The notes below the pieces were generated by a model. It was not told the origin of the DNA. It made no database searches and saw nothing but the letters and a program-made list of their open reading frames with translations. From the NCBI GenBank assembly GCA_944375905.1, contig CALWAS010000016.1, positions 1 through 38,705 of the forward strand: DNA of 38,705 nt. Direction: 5' to 3'. A program made the position numbers and the translations under genes. The DNA comes from an uncultured Bacilli bacterium (GTDB taxonomy: Bacteria; Bacillota_I; Bacilli_A; RFN20; CAG-826). This document shows, piece after piece, positions 8,648 to 16,240 of this stretch (position 1 is its first letter; each line of letters opens with the position of its first letter).

Positions 8648-8730
8648 TTTACACAAAAAATGGGATAAATATAGAATGTCTTACACATTATACGTGTAAA
8701 TCTTTGTGTTAATTTACACACTTTTTGTGT
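8648..8730 (-). promoter_or_regulatory. Promoter with array of TTACAC/GTGTAA operator boxes
   Basis: The minus-strand TATAAT (plus 8687-8692) sits inside the palindrome TTACAC-N7-GTGTAA (8681-8699). A second palindrome TGTGTTAATTTACACA spans 8705-8720, and half-sites TTTACACAAAAA (8648-8659) and TTTTTGTGT (8722-8730) flank both. This arrangement fits cooperative binding of a dimeric repressor over the -10 box of the DUF4143 ATPase gene. Confidence 0.6.
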
Positions 8731-8788
8731 TTTTAGCTCCAGCGCATTAGAAATGGGAACCCAAAATGCCAGCATGGTATATGGTTGA

Positions 8789-8932
8789 TCAGCCATTCCG
8801 ATTAGGCATAAGACATTGCTCGGGTTTGCCTATGAGTGGCCATTTTTGCCCGGCTGCCTGGCCTGTCGCGAGCTTCCCGGACAGTGCCTTCTTGACGATT
8901 GATTCCACGTATGGATCCGGGATTCCCTTCAT
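8789..8932 (-). pseudogene. Truncated transposase N-terminus (helix-turn-helix)
   Basis: A 47-codon frame starts at the ATG 8930-8932 behind GGAGG (8-nt spacing). The beginning, YVESIVKKALSGKLATGQAA, resembles the N-terminal helix-turn-helix of integrase-type transposases (motif 'xxGKLxxGQAAxxLGVS'). The second half departs from the pattern and ends at TGA, so the catalytic DDE domain is absent. The frame is not in any other recognisable gene. Confidence 0.55.
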
Positions 8933-8977
8933 TGTGATTTCCTCCACCCGATATCATCCCAGCGGGAAGGAATTGGT

Positions 8978-9072
8978 TGGAAACAAATCACGTCATAACC
9001 GGAATCCCCCCAGGGGGATTGGGAGTGGAAACAAATCACGTCATAAATCGATGGAAACAAATCACGTCATAA
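8978..9072. repeat. Three direct copies of a 21-bp repeat, plus hairpin
   Basis: Identical 21-mers starting TGGAAACAAATC and ending CGTCATAA occur at 8978-8998, 9026-9046 and 9052-9072. A perfect hairpin AATCCCCC-CA-GGGGGATT (9003-9020) lies between the first two. Spacing is irregular (27 and 5 nt), unlike a CRISPR array; they are best read as transposase-binding repeats at an IS end. Confidence 0.8.
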
Positions 9073-9093
9073 CTACAAGAGATCCGTTTACCC

Positions 9094-9122
9094 TTGACCG
9101 TGTCTCCGTCCTTGACTAGAAT
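9094..9122 (+). promoter_or_regulatory. tRNA-Gln promoter
   Basis: TTGACC at 9094-9099, spacer of exactly 17 nt, TAGAAT at 9117-9122, and the tRNA 5' end 11 nt further on. Confidence 0.8.
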
Positions 9123-9132
9123 TTCAGGGCCT

Positions 9133-9207
9133 TGGGGTGTAGCCAAGCGGTAAGGCTTCGGACTCTGAATCCGACATGCACTGGTTCGATCCCAGTCACC
9201 CCAGCCA
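9133..9207 (+). tRNA. tRNA-Gln (anticodon CTG)
   Basis: Acceptor TGGGGTG pairs with CACCCCA. The D-arm is GCCAAGCGGTAAGGC, and the anticodon arm TCGGA/TCCGA has loop CTCTGAA, giving CUG. The T-arm contains GGTTCGATCC. Discriminator G and an encoded CCA (9205-9207) follow. Confidence 0.96.
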
Positions 9208-9218
9208 ACATTGATAGA

Positions 9219-9252
9219 AACCTATAGCTTCGCTGCTATAGGTTATTTTTTT
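9219..9252 (+). terminator. Intrinsic terminator of tRNA-Gln
   Basis: Perfect 10-bp stem AACCTATAGC / GCTATAGGTT with loop TTCGCT, then seven Ts. The convergent ADP-ribosylglycohydrolase relic ends inside it (its stop codon is at 9236-9238). Confidence 0.9.
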
Positions 9253-10198
9253 GCCCGTATTCCTTGAAGAACCAAGCGAAAGCTGAAGGCGTTTTGGCAT
9301 TACTTCGCCCGTCCAAGGGGAACTTGTCCGGGTATTTCTTGCAAACGTAGCTCAAGAAATACCGCACTCTCTTCTGCTCGACGCTGTACTTTGGATTATC
9401 GCCAAGAAGCAAGGGGACGATTTCCCGGTTGACGCTCTTCCAGCCATAGAAGGCCTCGGCCAGTCCGCCGGCGATGGCCCCGAGCGTGTCGGCGTCCCTG
9501 CCGATGGAGACGGTCATCTTGAGAGCGTCTTCGAAGTCCTTGCTCTCGAGGAAGCAAACCATGGCTTCGGGGACCTTGTCCTTGGCCAGCTCGGTGTAGC
9601 GATACTCCTTGTTGAGCATGGCATAGGTCAGGTTTTCGACTTCCGGATAATAGGAAAGGATGTTTTCCAGGATTTCCTCTCTTGATCCGCCATGAAGGGC
9701 CCGGTAGATGCTCGTTGTAAGGCACTCCGCCGCCCAGTAACTGTCCGGATGGTCGTGGGTGACGCTCGTGACCCGGCGGGTGAGTTCCTTGCATTCTTCA
9801 AGGGAGGAGGAGAAGTAGGGGATGGACGCTACCTTCATCGCGCAGCCGTTGCCGGCACTTTGGTTGGAAGTGTATTTAAGCTTTTCGGGGCAAATGGCGA
9901 GTCAATCGGCATTGAGACCGTTTTCCGCGATTGTCTTTCTGATCCAGCGGACGAAGCCGAGGCCCCAGCCGGCCTCCGGGTGACGGACGAAAGCGCATAT
10001 CGTCTCTTTGAGAACGAGCTGCTCGAGGGTCGCCTCCTTTTCCCAAAAGGAATTGTTCAAGGCATAGGCGACAGCTTCGGATAACCACGTGTTGTCGGTC
10101 GGAAAGCAGTCCGGCGCGAAGAGAACCTCAGGCTTCTTCCGATTGCCGGCGAACTCGAACCGCGAACCGGCAATATCCCCAAGTATGGCTCCAATCAT
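9236..10198 (-). pseudogene. ADP-ribosylglycohydrolase family protein interrupted by in-frame TGA
   Basis: Two pieces of one reading frame encode an ADP-ribosyl-(protein or dinitrogenase reductase) glycohydrolase-like protein. The N-terminal 98 codons (10198-9905) begin MIGAILGDIAGSRFEF behind GGGAGG and include PTDNTWL where active enzymes have TDDT. A TGA at 9904-9902 follows. The same frame then continues without shift through SAGNGCAMKV (family GNGSAMR) and GRDADTLGAIAGGLAEAFYG (the metal-binding DxDT) to a TAG inside the tRNA-Gln terminator. Loss of one TDD aspartate plus the nonsense codon argue for inactivation; reinitiation at 9838 would give only the C-terminal 200 residues. It is divergent from the Fic gene, 24 nt away. 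Confidence 0.75.
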
Positions 10199-10222
10199 TT
10201 TTGCTTTGCCTCCCTAGTCGAT

Positions 10223-11629
10223 ATGAACATATATTGTAAACCATCTTTTCGGTTTATAGAGGGGCTTGGAAGCTTGGGGACGCGGCCGCTTAGTCTCGCT
10301 TGCTATTTAGTTGACATAACGGTTGACCATTTTCATGGCGTCCAATATGATTTAGTTCACGGTGAGGTTGACTACATGGTTGATAATGAAAGGCTCTTAA
10401 ACTACATGATCGAGGTCAGATACTTGACTCCGAGGGAGGCCATGTACGATAGACGTTACGATTTTTGCGTTGAGCCAAATGAATGGAACAGCTTTTTAAA
10501 TTTTAAAGACGGCCAAGTATTAAGGAAAAGGAAACCGTTTAGGCTTCCCGATCTCATGTCCTTCAATGACCATCCAATTCACTACGCCGTTTCTCAAGAA
10601 CTGATTTTGTTAAACAATGAAATTTTGAAATTGGCAATCGATGACTTTAATGAAAATTCCAGTTTGGTGACGATTAGAAATTTCGACGACCTCATTAAAT
10701 CTCGAATTTATTCGGAAATTGAAAGCACTTTGTCTTTAGAGGCCGTACAAACGACGAGGAAACGCGTAAAAGAGATCGTTAGCGAACGCATAGCCCCGGC
10801 TTTCAAAAACGACTTCATCGTTCGCAACATGGCACGCGGGATTGAATTCGTTCTAAAGAGGCCAGAGTTTAACGATGAAAATCTATTTACCCTTTATTCG
10901 ATTTTAAGCGACGGACAACTAGACGAAAATTGCCAGCTTAGAGAAGGCGAGCATTATCGTTACGATGAAGTGATGGTCGACGTTTACAAAGGCGCTCCCA
11001 ATAAAACGATTGGTTCTTGTCTTGATTCTCTTTTCTCCTACGTAAACCACGTATTGCAAAAAGGCGATCCTCTGGAGAAATTTTTCCTTCCCTATATCGC
11101 TCATTACTATATTGTCTATGTTCACCCCTATTTCGATTACAATGGCCGTACAGCCAGAATGGTTTCGTTTTGGCTGAGTTTACTAACTCAGCATAACCCC
11201 TTCCTGTTTGCTTCCGAAGCCATTGACCAAACCAAAAATCGCTATTACGAAGCTTTAAGCGATAGCAGAGATTGTCATAATGACCTAACTTACTTCTTTC
11301 GCTATCTGCTTCAAATTTCTTTTGACTATTACAATTGCTACAAAAACATAGAGTATGTTGATCAGATTCTTAAAAACAGAGGCATCGTTCTGACTGATGG
11401 CGAAAGGGCCTACATCAAGAAAATCCTCATTTCGAGCAAAGGCGCCTTTGTTTATGGCGACTTCCTCAAGTGGACGAAAAGCGACATGAGCAAGCAAGCC
11501 GCCTTCAAGATTCTCAATGGATTCGTCAGGGATGGCTTCCTTCTTACCCGCGAGAGCAGTTCGAAAAACAAGCTTTTCGAGGTCAATTCGGAATTTGTTC
11601 CCTATCGCATGAAGCATTTCAACGAATAA
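10223..11629 (+). CDS. Fic-domain protein (putative AMP/NMP-transferase) with C-terminal winged helix
   Basis: A 468-residue protein. The catalytic motif HPYFDYNGRTAR starts at His301, matching HxFx(D/E)GNGRxxR but with Tyr in place of Gly before NGR. An inhibitory-helix-like segment T169-x3-E173 (TLSLEAVQTT) lies N-terminal, as in class II Fic enzymes whose Glu blocks the ATP gamma-phosphate. The C-terminal ~90 residues look like a winged helix-turn-helix. Fic enzymes usually transfer AMP from ATP to a Tyr/Ser/Thr of a target. Base composition is markedly AT-richer than the neighbours, suggesting transfer. It starts 24 nt from the divergent ADP-ribosylglycohydrolase relic; no clear ribosome site precedes the ATG. 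Target unknown. Confidence 0.87.
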   Translation: MNIYCKPSFRFIEGLGSLGTRPLSLACYLVDITVDHFHGVQYDLVHGEVDYMVDNERLLNYMIEVRYLTPREAMYDRRYDFCVEPNEWNSFLNFKDGQVLRKRKPFRLPDLMSFNDHPIHYAVSQELILLNNEILKLAIDDFNENSSLVTIRNFDDLIKSRIYSEIESTLSLEAVQTTRKRVKEIVSERIAPAFKNDFIVRNMARGIEFVLKRPEFNDENLFTLYSILSDGQLDENCQLREGEHYRYDEVMVDVYKGAPNKTIGSCLDSLFSYVNHVLQKGDPLEKFFLPYIAHYYIVYVHPYFDYNGRTARMVSFWLSLLTQHNPFLFASEAIDQTKNRYYEALSDSRDCHNDLTYFFRYLLQISFDYYNCYKNIEYVDQILKNRGIVLTDGERAYIKKILISSKGAFVYGDFLKWTKSDMSKQAAFKILNGFVRDGFLLTRESSSKNKLFEVNSEFVPYRMKHFNE

Positions 11630-11716
11630 AGAGACCTTTACTGCCAAAAATCCTTGTAAAACGCCCATATTTATTCAGATCTTCTTTTTCTTTTTCTTTC
11701 TGGCCGATGGTCATTG

Positions 11717-12591
11717 ATGGTTATCGTCGGCTGCCTCGTCGACACCATCACGGTGCTGCTTCTTGTCTTTGTCGGGCCATATGGCTGGATCTACGTCTGC
11801 GTCATCCTCTCGGTCGAACGGGTCGGGAAGGCCATCAAGAAACCAGCTAATGACACCGTCCTTTCCTTCGCGGGCAAGGAGGAGAAGGTGTGACGTCCTT
11901 CGCCCTTCAAGAAATTCTCGACCAGATCGTGACCTTCCTCGGCCCCCCTCTTTCTTTTCCTCATCACGCTCCTCAAGAGGAACGACAATAACTTTGATAC
12001 TTATGATCTTTGCTTTTTTGACGCTTCTTGTCCCGGCCCTTCTTACCATTGGGCTTCTTTCCTCGCCTACTATAAGTTCCAGCATCCCGATACCTCCGAG
12101 AAGAAAGAAAGATATCCCCTTTAAGTTCGGGAAGAACTTTCTCTTTTACATGGCCGGCATTGCCATCTCTTTCGTCGACTGTTTACTCGTGAGTATGCAC
12201 GTCCCCATAACTTTGCTGAGTTTTCCTTCCTAAGCGATGAGGCTCTGACCCTTCTATATAGCTACGCTACGCTCGTCGATACTCTCCCGGCCCTTTTCTT
12301 CGACCGTCTATTTGACCGGAAAGGTGTCCTTTCCCTCACAATCGTGGCCTTCATCTCTTCTTTCTCGAGTCTCTTAGTTTTCGACTTCTCCTTGACTCGG
12401 CCTATCTTCCTCGGAGTCTCCCTTCGGGGAATCGGGATGAGGCTGAGGAGTCGGTCCTCAAGGCTATGGTCAGTTCGACTCTCCCAGGCTTTCTCTATGA
12501 GTGGTCGCTTCTTGCTCATCTCGTCGTCTCGACCGTCTCCTCGATTTCCTTCTATTTCCTCTCAGTCCATTTTCAAACGAAGGAACGGTAA
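11717..12591 (+). pseudogene. Frameshifted multi-pass membrane protein
   Basis: Pieces of one hydrophobic protein run in order through changing frames. They are MVIVGCLVDTITVLLLVFVG to a TGA at 11891-11893, then a segment with LTLLVPALLTIGLL and LAYYKFQHPDTSEKKERY, then FYMAGIAISFVDCLL. After these come ATLVDTLPALFFDRLFDRKG followed by LTIVAFISSFSSLLVFDF, and finally LVVSTVSSISFYFLSVHF ending at TAA 12589-12591. At least three or four frame changes are needed, so it cannot be translated as one product. Five or six membrane helices are implied. I do not recognise the family. Confidence 0.6.
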
Positions 12592-12659
12592 AAAAGCGGT
12601 AAGAAAAGACGATCCAAGTCTGGAAAAAAGGCGAGAAAAATCAATCGAAAACAAGAAAA

Positions 12660-12690
12660 GCCGGGAAGTCAACGCTTCCCGGCTTCTTAT
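12660..12690. terminator. Intrinsic terminator downstream of pepT (and of the pseudogene)
   Basis: Stem GCCGGGAAG / CTTCCCGGC with a 6-nt loop (12660-12683). The plus-strand tail is TTCTTATTT; on the minus strand a CTTTTCTTG tail follows. Confidence 0.85.
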
Positions 12691-13905
12691 TTAGTCGACG
12701 GTCAATATCTTCTTCACGAGCTCGATCATTTCCTCGTAATCGCGGAGGGATAGGTACTCGCGTTCGCCATGGTGGTTGTAGCTTCCAGTCCCGAGGTTCG
12801 GGGTCGGGCAGCCGAGGAAGGAGAAGGTCGCTCCGTCGGTTCCACCGCGGATCGGGTCCTGCCTCATCTTGATCCCGGCCGCCTCGAAGGCCTTCTTCGC
12901 GTGCTCAAGGGCGCGCGGGTCCTTATCGATGATTTCCTTCATGTTCCGGTAGTCGTCCTTGATATGGACGTCGATCTTGGCCTTCGGGTACACCTCGTTG
13001 AGGGACTTGGCCTTGTTAATGAGCTCTTCCTTCATGGCCTCGAACTTGGCCCGGTCATGCTCGCGGATGAGGTAGCGGGCCTTGAGGGAAGCGCTGTCGC
13101 CCTCGACGGCGATGAGATGGTAGAAGCCTTCGTAGAGCTCGGTCGCCTCCGGACGCCTCGAGATCCCGAGCGAGAGGTCGAGCTGCTCGAGGAGGGAAAT
13201 GGCATTGATGAGCTTGCCCTTGGCTTCGCCCGGATGGATGGCAAGCCCCTCGATTTCCACGTCGGCATGGGCCGCGTTGAAGTTCTCGCATTCGATGAGG
13301 TCGCTATCGGCCCCGTCGATCGTATAGGCGAAGTCGGCCCCGAACTTCTTGCAGTCGAAGTGCTCGGGCCCGCGGCCGATTTCCTCGTCGGGGGTAAATA
13401 AGACCGAGACGGGGTGGTGGGGGACTTTTTCGGCAATCAGTTCCTCGATGGCGTTCATGATGATGGCGATTCCAGCCTTGTCGTCGCCCCCGAGCAAGGT
13501 CGAGCCGTCGGTCGTGACGATGGTGTCGCCTTTATGGGCGGCCAGACGCGGGAAATCGGCGACCTGGATGGAGATTCCGGCCGGGAGTTCGATGTCCTTC
13601 CCGTCGTAGTTCTCGTGGATGATCGGCTTCACGTCCTTGCCCGAGGCTTCTCCGGCGGTATCGACGTGGGAATTGAGTCCGATCCTCGCCCAGCCTTCCT
13701 CGCCGCCTAGATGGGCGTAGAGGCGGCCGTATTGGTCGATTTCCGCGTCCTCGAGCCCAAGGGCGAGGAGTTCCTCCTTGAGAAGGTTCAGGAGGTCGTA
13801 TTCCTTCTCGGCGGAGGGAGTGAGATTGCTCCGCTCGTCGCTCTGGGTATCGATCCTCACGTAGCGGAGGAACTTATCCAACCGCCTTTTGCTTCTTTCT
13901 TCCAT
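12691..13905 (-). CDS. pepT: Peptidase T (tripeptide aminopeptidase)
   Basis: A 404-residue M20-family metallopeptidase that removes the N-terminal residue from tripeptides in the cytosol. Zn ligands and the catalytic set are in place: H80-x-D82 in HVDTA, the bridging Asp141 in GGDDKAG, Glu174/Glu175 in TPDEEIG, and a late His in SYNHHGE. Length matches PepT (about 405-410). The ATG at 13903-13905 is preceded by no Shine-Dalgarno but by AT-rich TTTAGATATATAAGC and a GGGAC-AGA-GTCCC inverted repeat (13921-13933), so the transcript may be leaderless or very short-led. Confidence 0.94.
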   Translation of the reverse strand: MEERSKRRLDKFLRYVRIDTQSDERSNLTPSAEKEYDLLNLLKEELLALGLEDAEIDQYGRLYAHLGGEEGWARIGLNSHVDTAGEASGKDVKPIIHENYDGKDIELPAGISIQVADFPRLAAHKGDTIVTTDGSTLLGGDDKAGIAIIMNAIEELIAEKVPHHPVSVLFTPDEEIGRGPEHFDCKKFGADFAYTIDGADSDLIECENFNAAHADVEIEGLAIHPGEAKGKLINAISLLEQLDLSLGISRRPEATELYEGFYHLIAVEGDSASLKARYLIREHDRAKFEAMKEELINKAKSLNEVYPKAKIDVHIKDDYRNMKEIIDKDPRALEHAKKAFEAAGIKMRQDPIRGGTDGATFSFLGCPTPNLGTGSYNHHGEREYLSLRDYEEMIELVKKILTVD

Positions 13906-14061
13906 GCTTATATATCTAAAGGGACAGAGTCCCAATCCTTTCCGGGTGGATTTTAGCCCTTTTCTTTCTTTCCTTGAATTGGATAGCCCTTTCCTGAGCA
14001 AACATCCTTTCTTTTCCCACCGAAATGGGAATGATGCGATGTGGAAAACGCCTTGCCGGAC

Positions 14062-14090
14062 TTGATTCTCTCTCTCTCTCTCTCTATGCT
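14062..14090 (+). promoter_or_regulatory. Promoter with TC-repeat spacer, candidate phase-variation switch
   Basis: TTGATT (14062-14067) and TATGCT (14085-14090) are separated by exactly 17 nt, and that spacer is a pure CT dinucleotide repeat. Slippage by one unit would change spacing to 15 or 19 nt and shut the promoter off. It drives the first surface protein after a ~150-nt leader. Confidence 0.6.
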
Positions 14091-14160
14091 TAACGCGTGC
14101 GGGAATCCTGGGAAGAGAAAAAAGCGACAGGCCTCCGAAGCGTGAGTTCTCGGTCGTTTA

Positions 14161-14180
14161 GGGCCTAATGGCCCCTTTTT
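14161..14180 (+). terminator. Attenuator-like hairpin in the leader of surface protein 1
   Basis: GGGCC-TAAT-GGCCC followed by CTTTTT, located between the TC-repeat promoter and the ATG at 14245. A second hairpin CGCGCC-CCGTCT-GGCGCG (14212-14229) ends just before the AGAAGGAG ribosome site. Confidence 0.5.
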
Positions 14181-14244
14181 CGCTTTCTCTCCTTCGTTCT
14201 TCCCGACCGGACGCGCCCCGTCTGGCGCGGAAAGAAGGAGTTCT

Positions 14245-15969
14245 ATGTATTCAAAGCTGAAACGTCCTCTACTCATGAGCCTAGGCGCAGTGGCGGCCTT
14301 CGGACTTATTGCTGGCACCGCAACGGCACTTGGTGGAAAGACCAGTAAGGTTAATGCGACAAGCGCTACCACTATTGACGATGTCTTTACTGTGACATCT
14401 TTTAAACCAGCGAAAGGTGATTCCTATGGCTCGACCCCGAATCTAGTTGGAGAAAGCGGCGCCGTCTATAAAGCCTATTCCAGATATGGCGATAGCGGGG
14501 ATATTCAGCTTCGTTCAAGTGACTCCCAAAGCGGAATTGTAGTGACGTCCTCCTCTTCAAAACTTGTCGGCATTAGCGTTGAATGGTCGTCCACTGTTAA
14601 GGACACCTGGGAACTTTCGGTCTATTTGTCATCTGACCCTTTTGTAGATACGAATGATTTGTATCAAGGGGGGACCGCTGACTACACATTAAATAAGTCA
14701 ACTACTTCGATTTCGTTTGATGCCGCCAGCCAGCAATCGTATGTTGGCGTACGGTCACGTAGTGGCACGATTTATCTAAAGTCCATCACGTTCACTTGGG
14801 CAGTTCAAGCTGTCGGAACGCTTGAATCGATCGAAGTCGACACGACAAACGCCAAGCTCGATTATTATGTTGGTGATTCTTTAGACTGGAGCGGCCTTTC
14901 AATAACGGCTTTCGATACTGAAGGAAGTCAAGTGCCACTGACCGCATTCTCAAATGGAGTTTCGATTGACCCCGCACATGGAACAGCCGCAACCGAGGTT
15001 GGCGAATTCGATGCCACTGTTTCTTATACTAGCGGAGACATAACGAAAAACTCGACCTTCAAATATAGGGTCACGGCTCCAACTTCGACCGCTTTTTACA
15101 AAGTTGATCCAAGTTCAATTAAAAACATTCTTCTTGGAAGCAAAGGCATTTTAGCCTACGGCACCATGGTTTCGGGAGCCTTGGAGGGAAAGATTCTCAG
15201 CGCTGTAAGTCTTGAACTTGATGGGGAATCCGATGTTAGCTCTCTGGACGAAATTACATTGTTCGAAAATAGCGGTGCAGCGCCTTTCACCATTGGCCTT
15301 GGATACCTTGACGAAACATTGTCCTTCTACTTTGAAAACGATTATCAGCCTGGTTATTTGAATGCGGCCGGAGAAAAGAACTTGTCAATCGTTTCGGAAA
15401 GAACTTCAAATTTCCGCGACACTACTTCTTTCGCCGTTTCTGCCAGTGCGGATACAGAAGGTGCCTTGAGCATTAAAAGTAACACCACGACTCCGTACTA
15501 TCTCAGATATAACTCAAGCTCTCCGAGGTTTACTTTGTATAAGTCTGGACAGAACGACCCCTTCATGTTTGTGTCCACTCCAACTGCGGACGAACAAGTT
15601 CATGAGTTGGCTGCTTATATCATGGCTTGGGAGGACACCAATCAGTGTGTAACACACTACTGGACTGCAAAAGACGCCTTCTTCAATAACCTAGACGAAA
15701 ATGCGAAGGAGATTTTCAAAAACACGAATGGTGATGCTTCTGAAGAAGCTGATATCGTCGCGCAAGCCAAGGCTCGTTATGACGCCTGGGCCATTAACCG
15801 CGGAGACTATGAAACTCGCTTCGATGGCAATGCCCCAAGCGGCGCAGCCATTGTGAAGGACGATGCCAATGACGATATGGGCATCTATGTTGGCGCCCTT
15901 GCAATCGTTTTGGTGGGCCTTGGCGTTGGAAGCGCTGTCATCATCGAAAAACGTAAATCCCGCATTTGA
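14245..15969 (+). CDS. Surface protein 1: signal peptide, Ig-like domain, C-terminal membrane anchor
   Basis: A 574-residue secreted protein. A Sec signal (basic MYSKLKRP then a hydrophobic run) is followed by a beta-rich, Ser/Thr-rich domain (about 40-190) and a bacterial Ig-like domain (about 195-280; SIEVDTTNAKLDYYVGDSLD...DWSGLSITAF type). A middle beta-rich region and a helical module (about 450-525) follow; the module has one Cys (NQCVTHYW) and ends in AKARYDAWA. The last 30 residues are a membrane helix from MGIYVGALAIVLVG to a KRKSRI stop-transfer tail. No LPxTG. AGAAGGAG precedes the ATG. It is the first of three paralogues; ligand unknown. Lower GC than housekeeping neighbours. Confidence 0.85.
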   Translation: MYSKLKRPLLMSLGAVAAFGLIAGTATALGGKTSKVNATSATTIDDVFTVTSFKPAKGDSYGSTPNLVGESGAVYKAYSRYGDSGDIQLRSSDSQSGIVVTSSSSKLVGISVEWSSTVKDTWELSVYLSSDPFVDTNDLYQGGTADYTLNKSTTSISFDAASQQSYVGVRSRSGTIYLKSITFTWAVQAVGTLESIEVDTTNAKLDYYVGDSLDWSGLSITAFDTEGSQVPLTAFSNGVSIDPAHGTAATEVGEFDATVSYTSGDITKNSTFKYRVTAPTSTAFYKVDPSSIKNILLGSKGILAYGTMVSGALEGKILSAVSLELDGESDVSSLDEITLFENSGAAPFTIGLGYLDETLSFYFENDYQPGYLNAAGEKNLSIVSERTSNFRDTTSFAVSASADTEGALSIKSNTTTPYYLRYNSSSPRFTLYKSGQNDPFMFVSTPTADEQVHELAAYIMAWEDTNQCVTHYWTAKDAFFNNLDENAKEIFKNTNGDASEEADIVAQAKARYDAWAINRGDYETRFDGNAPSGAAIVKDDANDDMGIYVGALAIVLVGLGVGSAVIIEKRKSRI

Positions 15970-15995
15970 CATTGTCTGAAAATTTATAGAGAAGG

Positions 15996-16024
15996 GAAGT
16001 CCTCGAAGAGGACTTCTTTTCTTT
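15996..16024 (+). terminator. Terminator after surface protein 1
   Basis: Stem GAAGTCCTC / GAGGACTTC with a GAA loop, then TTTTCTTT. Confidence 0.9.
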
Positions 16025-16143
16025 ATAAGCATTTTTATATATTTAGACAGTGTATAGAAAATCTTAATTTTGGATGATTTAATGGCCACTTTTCCATTTT
16101 CTTGACACCATACCTATATAGTCAGCACCATAAAAGCGTTTGT

Positions 16144-16240
16144 AGGGGGATAGACCCCTTCTTCGTCTTGTAACCTCATCCGACGACGATGGATCGAACC
16201 GGGCACCCGGTCCTGCCTAGGGAGGCATAAAGCAGGAAAT
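16144..16240 (+). promoter_or_regulatory. Structured leader of surface protein 2
   Basis: Three hairpins stand in tandem: GGGG-ATAGA-CCCC (about 16146-16158, followed by TTCTTC), ACCGG-GCAC-CCGGT (16198-16211) and TGCCT-AGGG-AGGCA (16214-16227). Then AGCAGGAAAT precedes the ATG. A TTGACA stands at 16102-16107, but no well-spaced -10 follows, so the promoter is uncertain. Confidence 0.45.

Larger units (their letters stand above)
8789..9072 (-). mobile_element. Relic of an insertion sequence: transposase start plus terminal repeats
   Basis: Reading on the minus strand, three copies of a 21-bp repeat (8978-9072) precede a ribosome site and the first ~30 codons of a transposase-like frame. After that the sequence stops matching and terminates. 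This is one end of an IS left after deletion of the rest. The family cannot be fixed; multiple end repeats occur in IS21-like and some ISNCY elements. Confidence 0.6.

Noticed and set aside
8978-9072. Possible CRISPR array from three 21-bp repeats
   Set aside because: Spacers are 27 and 5 nt, there is no cas gene, and the repeats sit directly before a transposase start.
9902-9904. TGA as a recoded Trp or selenocysteine codon
   Set aside because: TGA ends several intact genes here and TGG is used for Trp; no selenocysteine element or machinery is visible, and the protein carries other damage.
11690-11700. CTTTTT-type short repeat before the membrane pseudogene
   Set aside because: Only about two imperfect units and no promoter boxes around it; not comparable with the CT tract at 14068-14084.
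13953-14372. 139-codon minus-strand frame opposite the leader and start of surface protein 1
   Set aside because: It is antisense to a clear signal peptide and a promoter with leader hairpins; composition is that of a shadow frame.
16102-16136. TTGACA box upstream of surface protein 2 as a complete promoter
   Set aside because: No -10-like hexamer lies 15-19 nt downstream (nearest AT-rich hexamers at 7 and about 21-23 nt), so it was not called.
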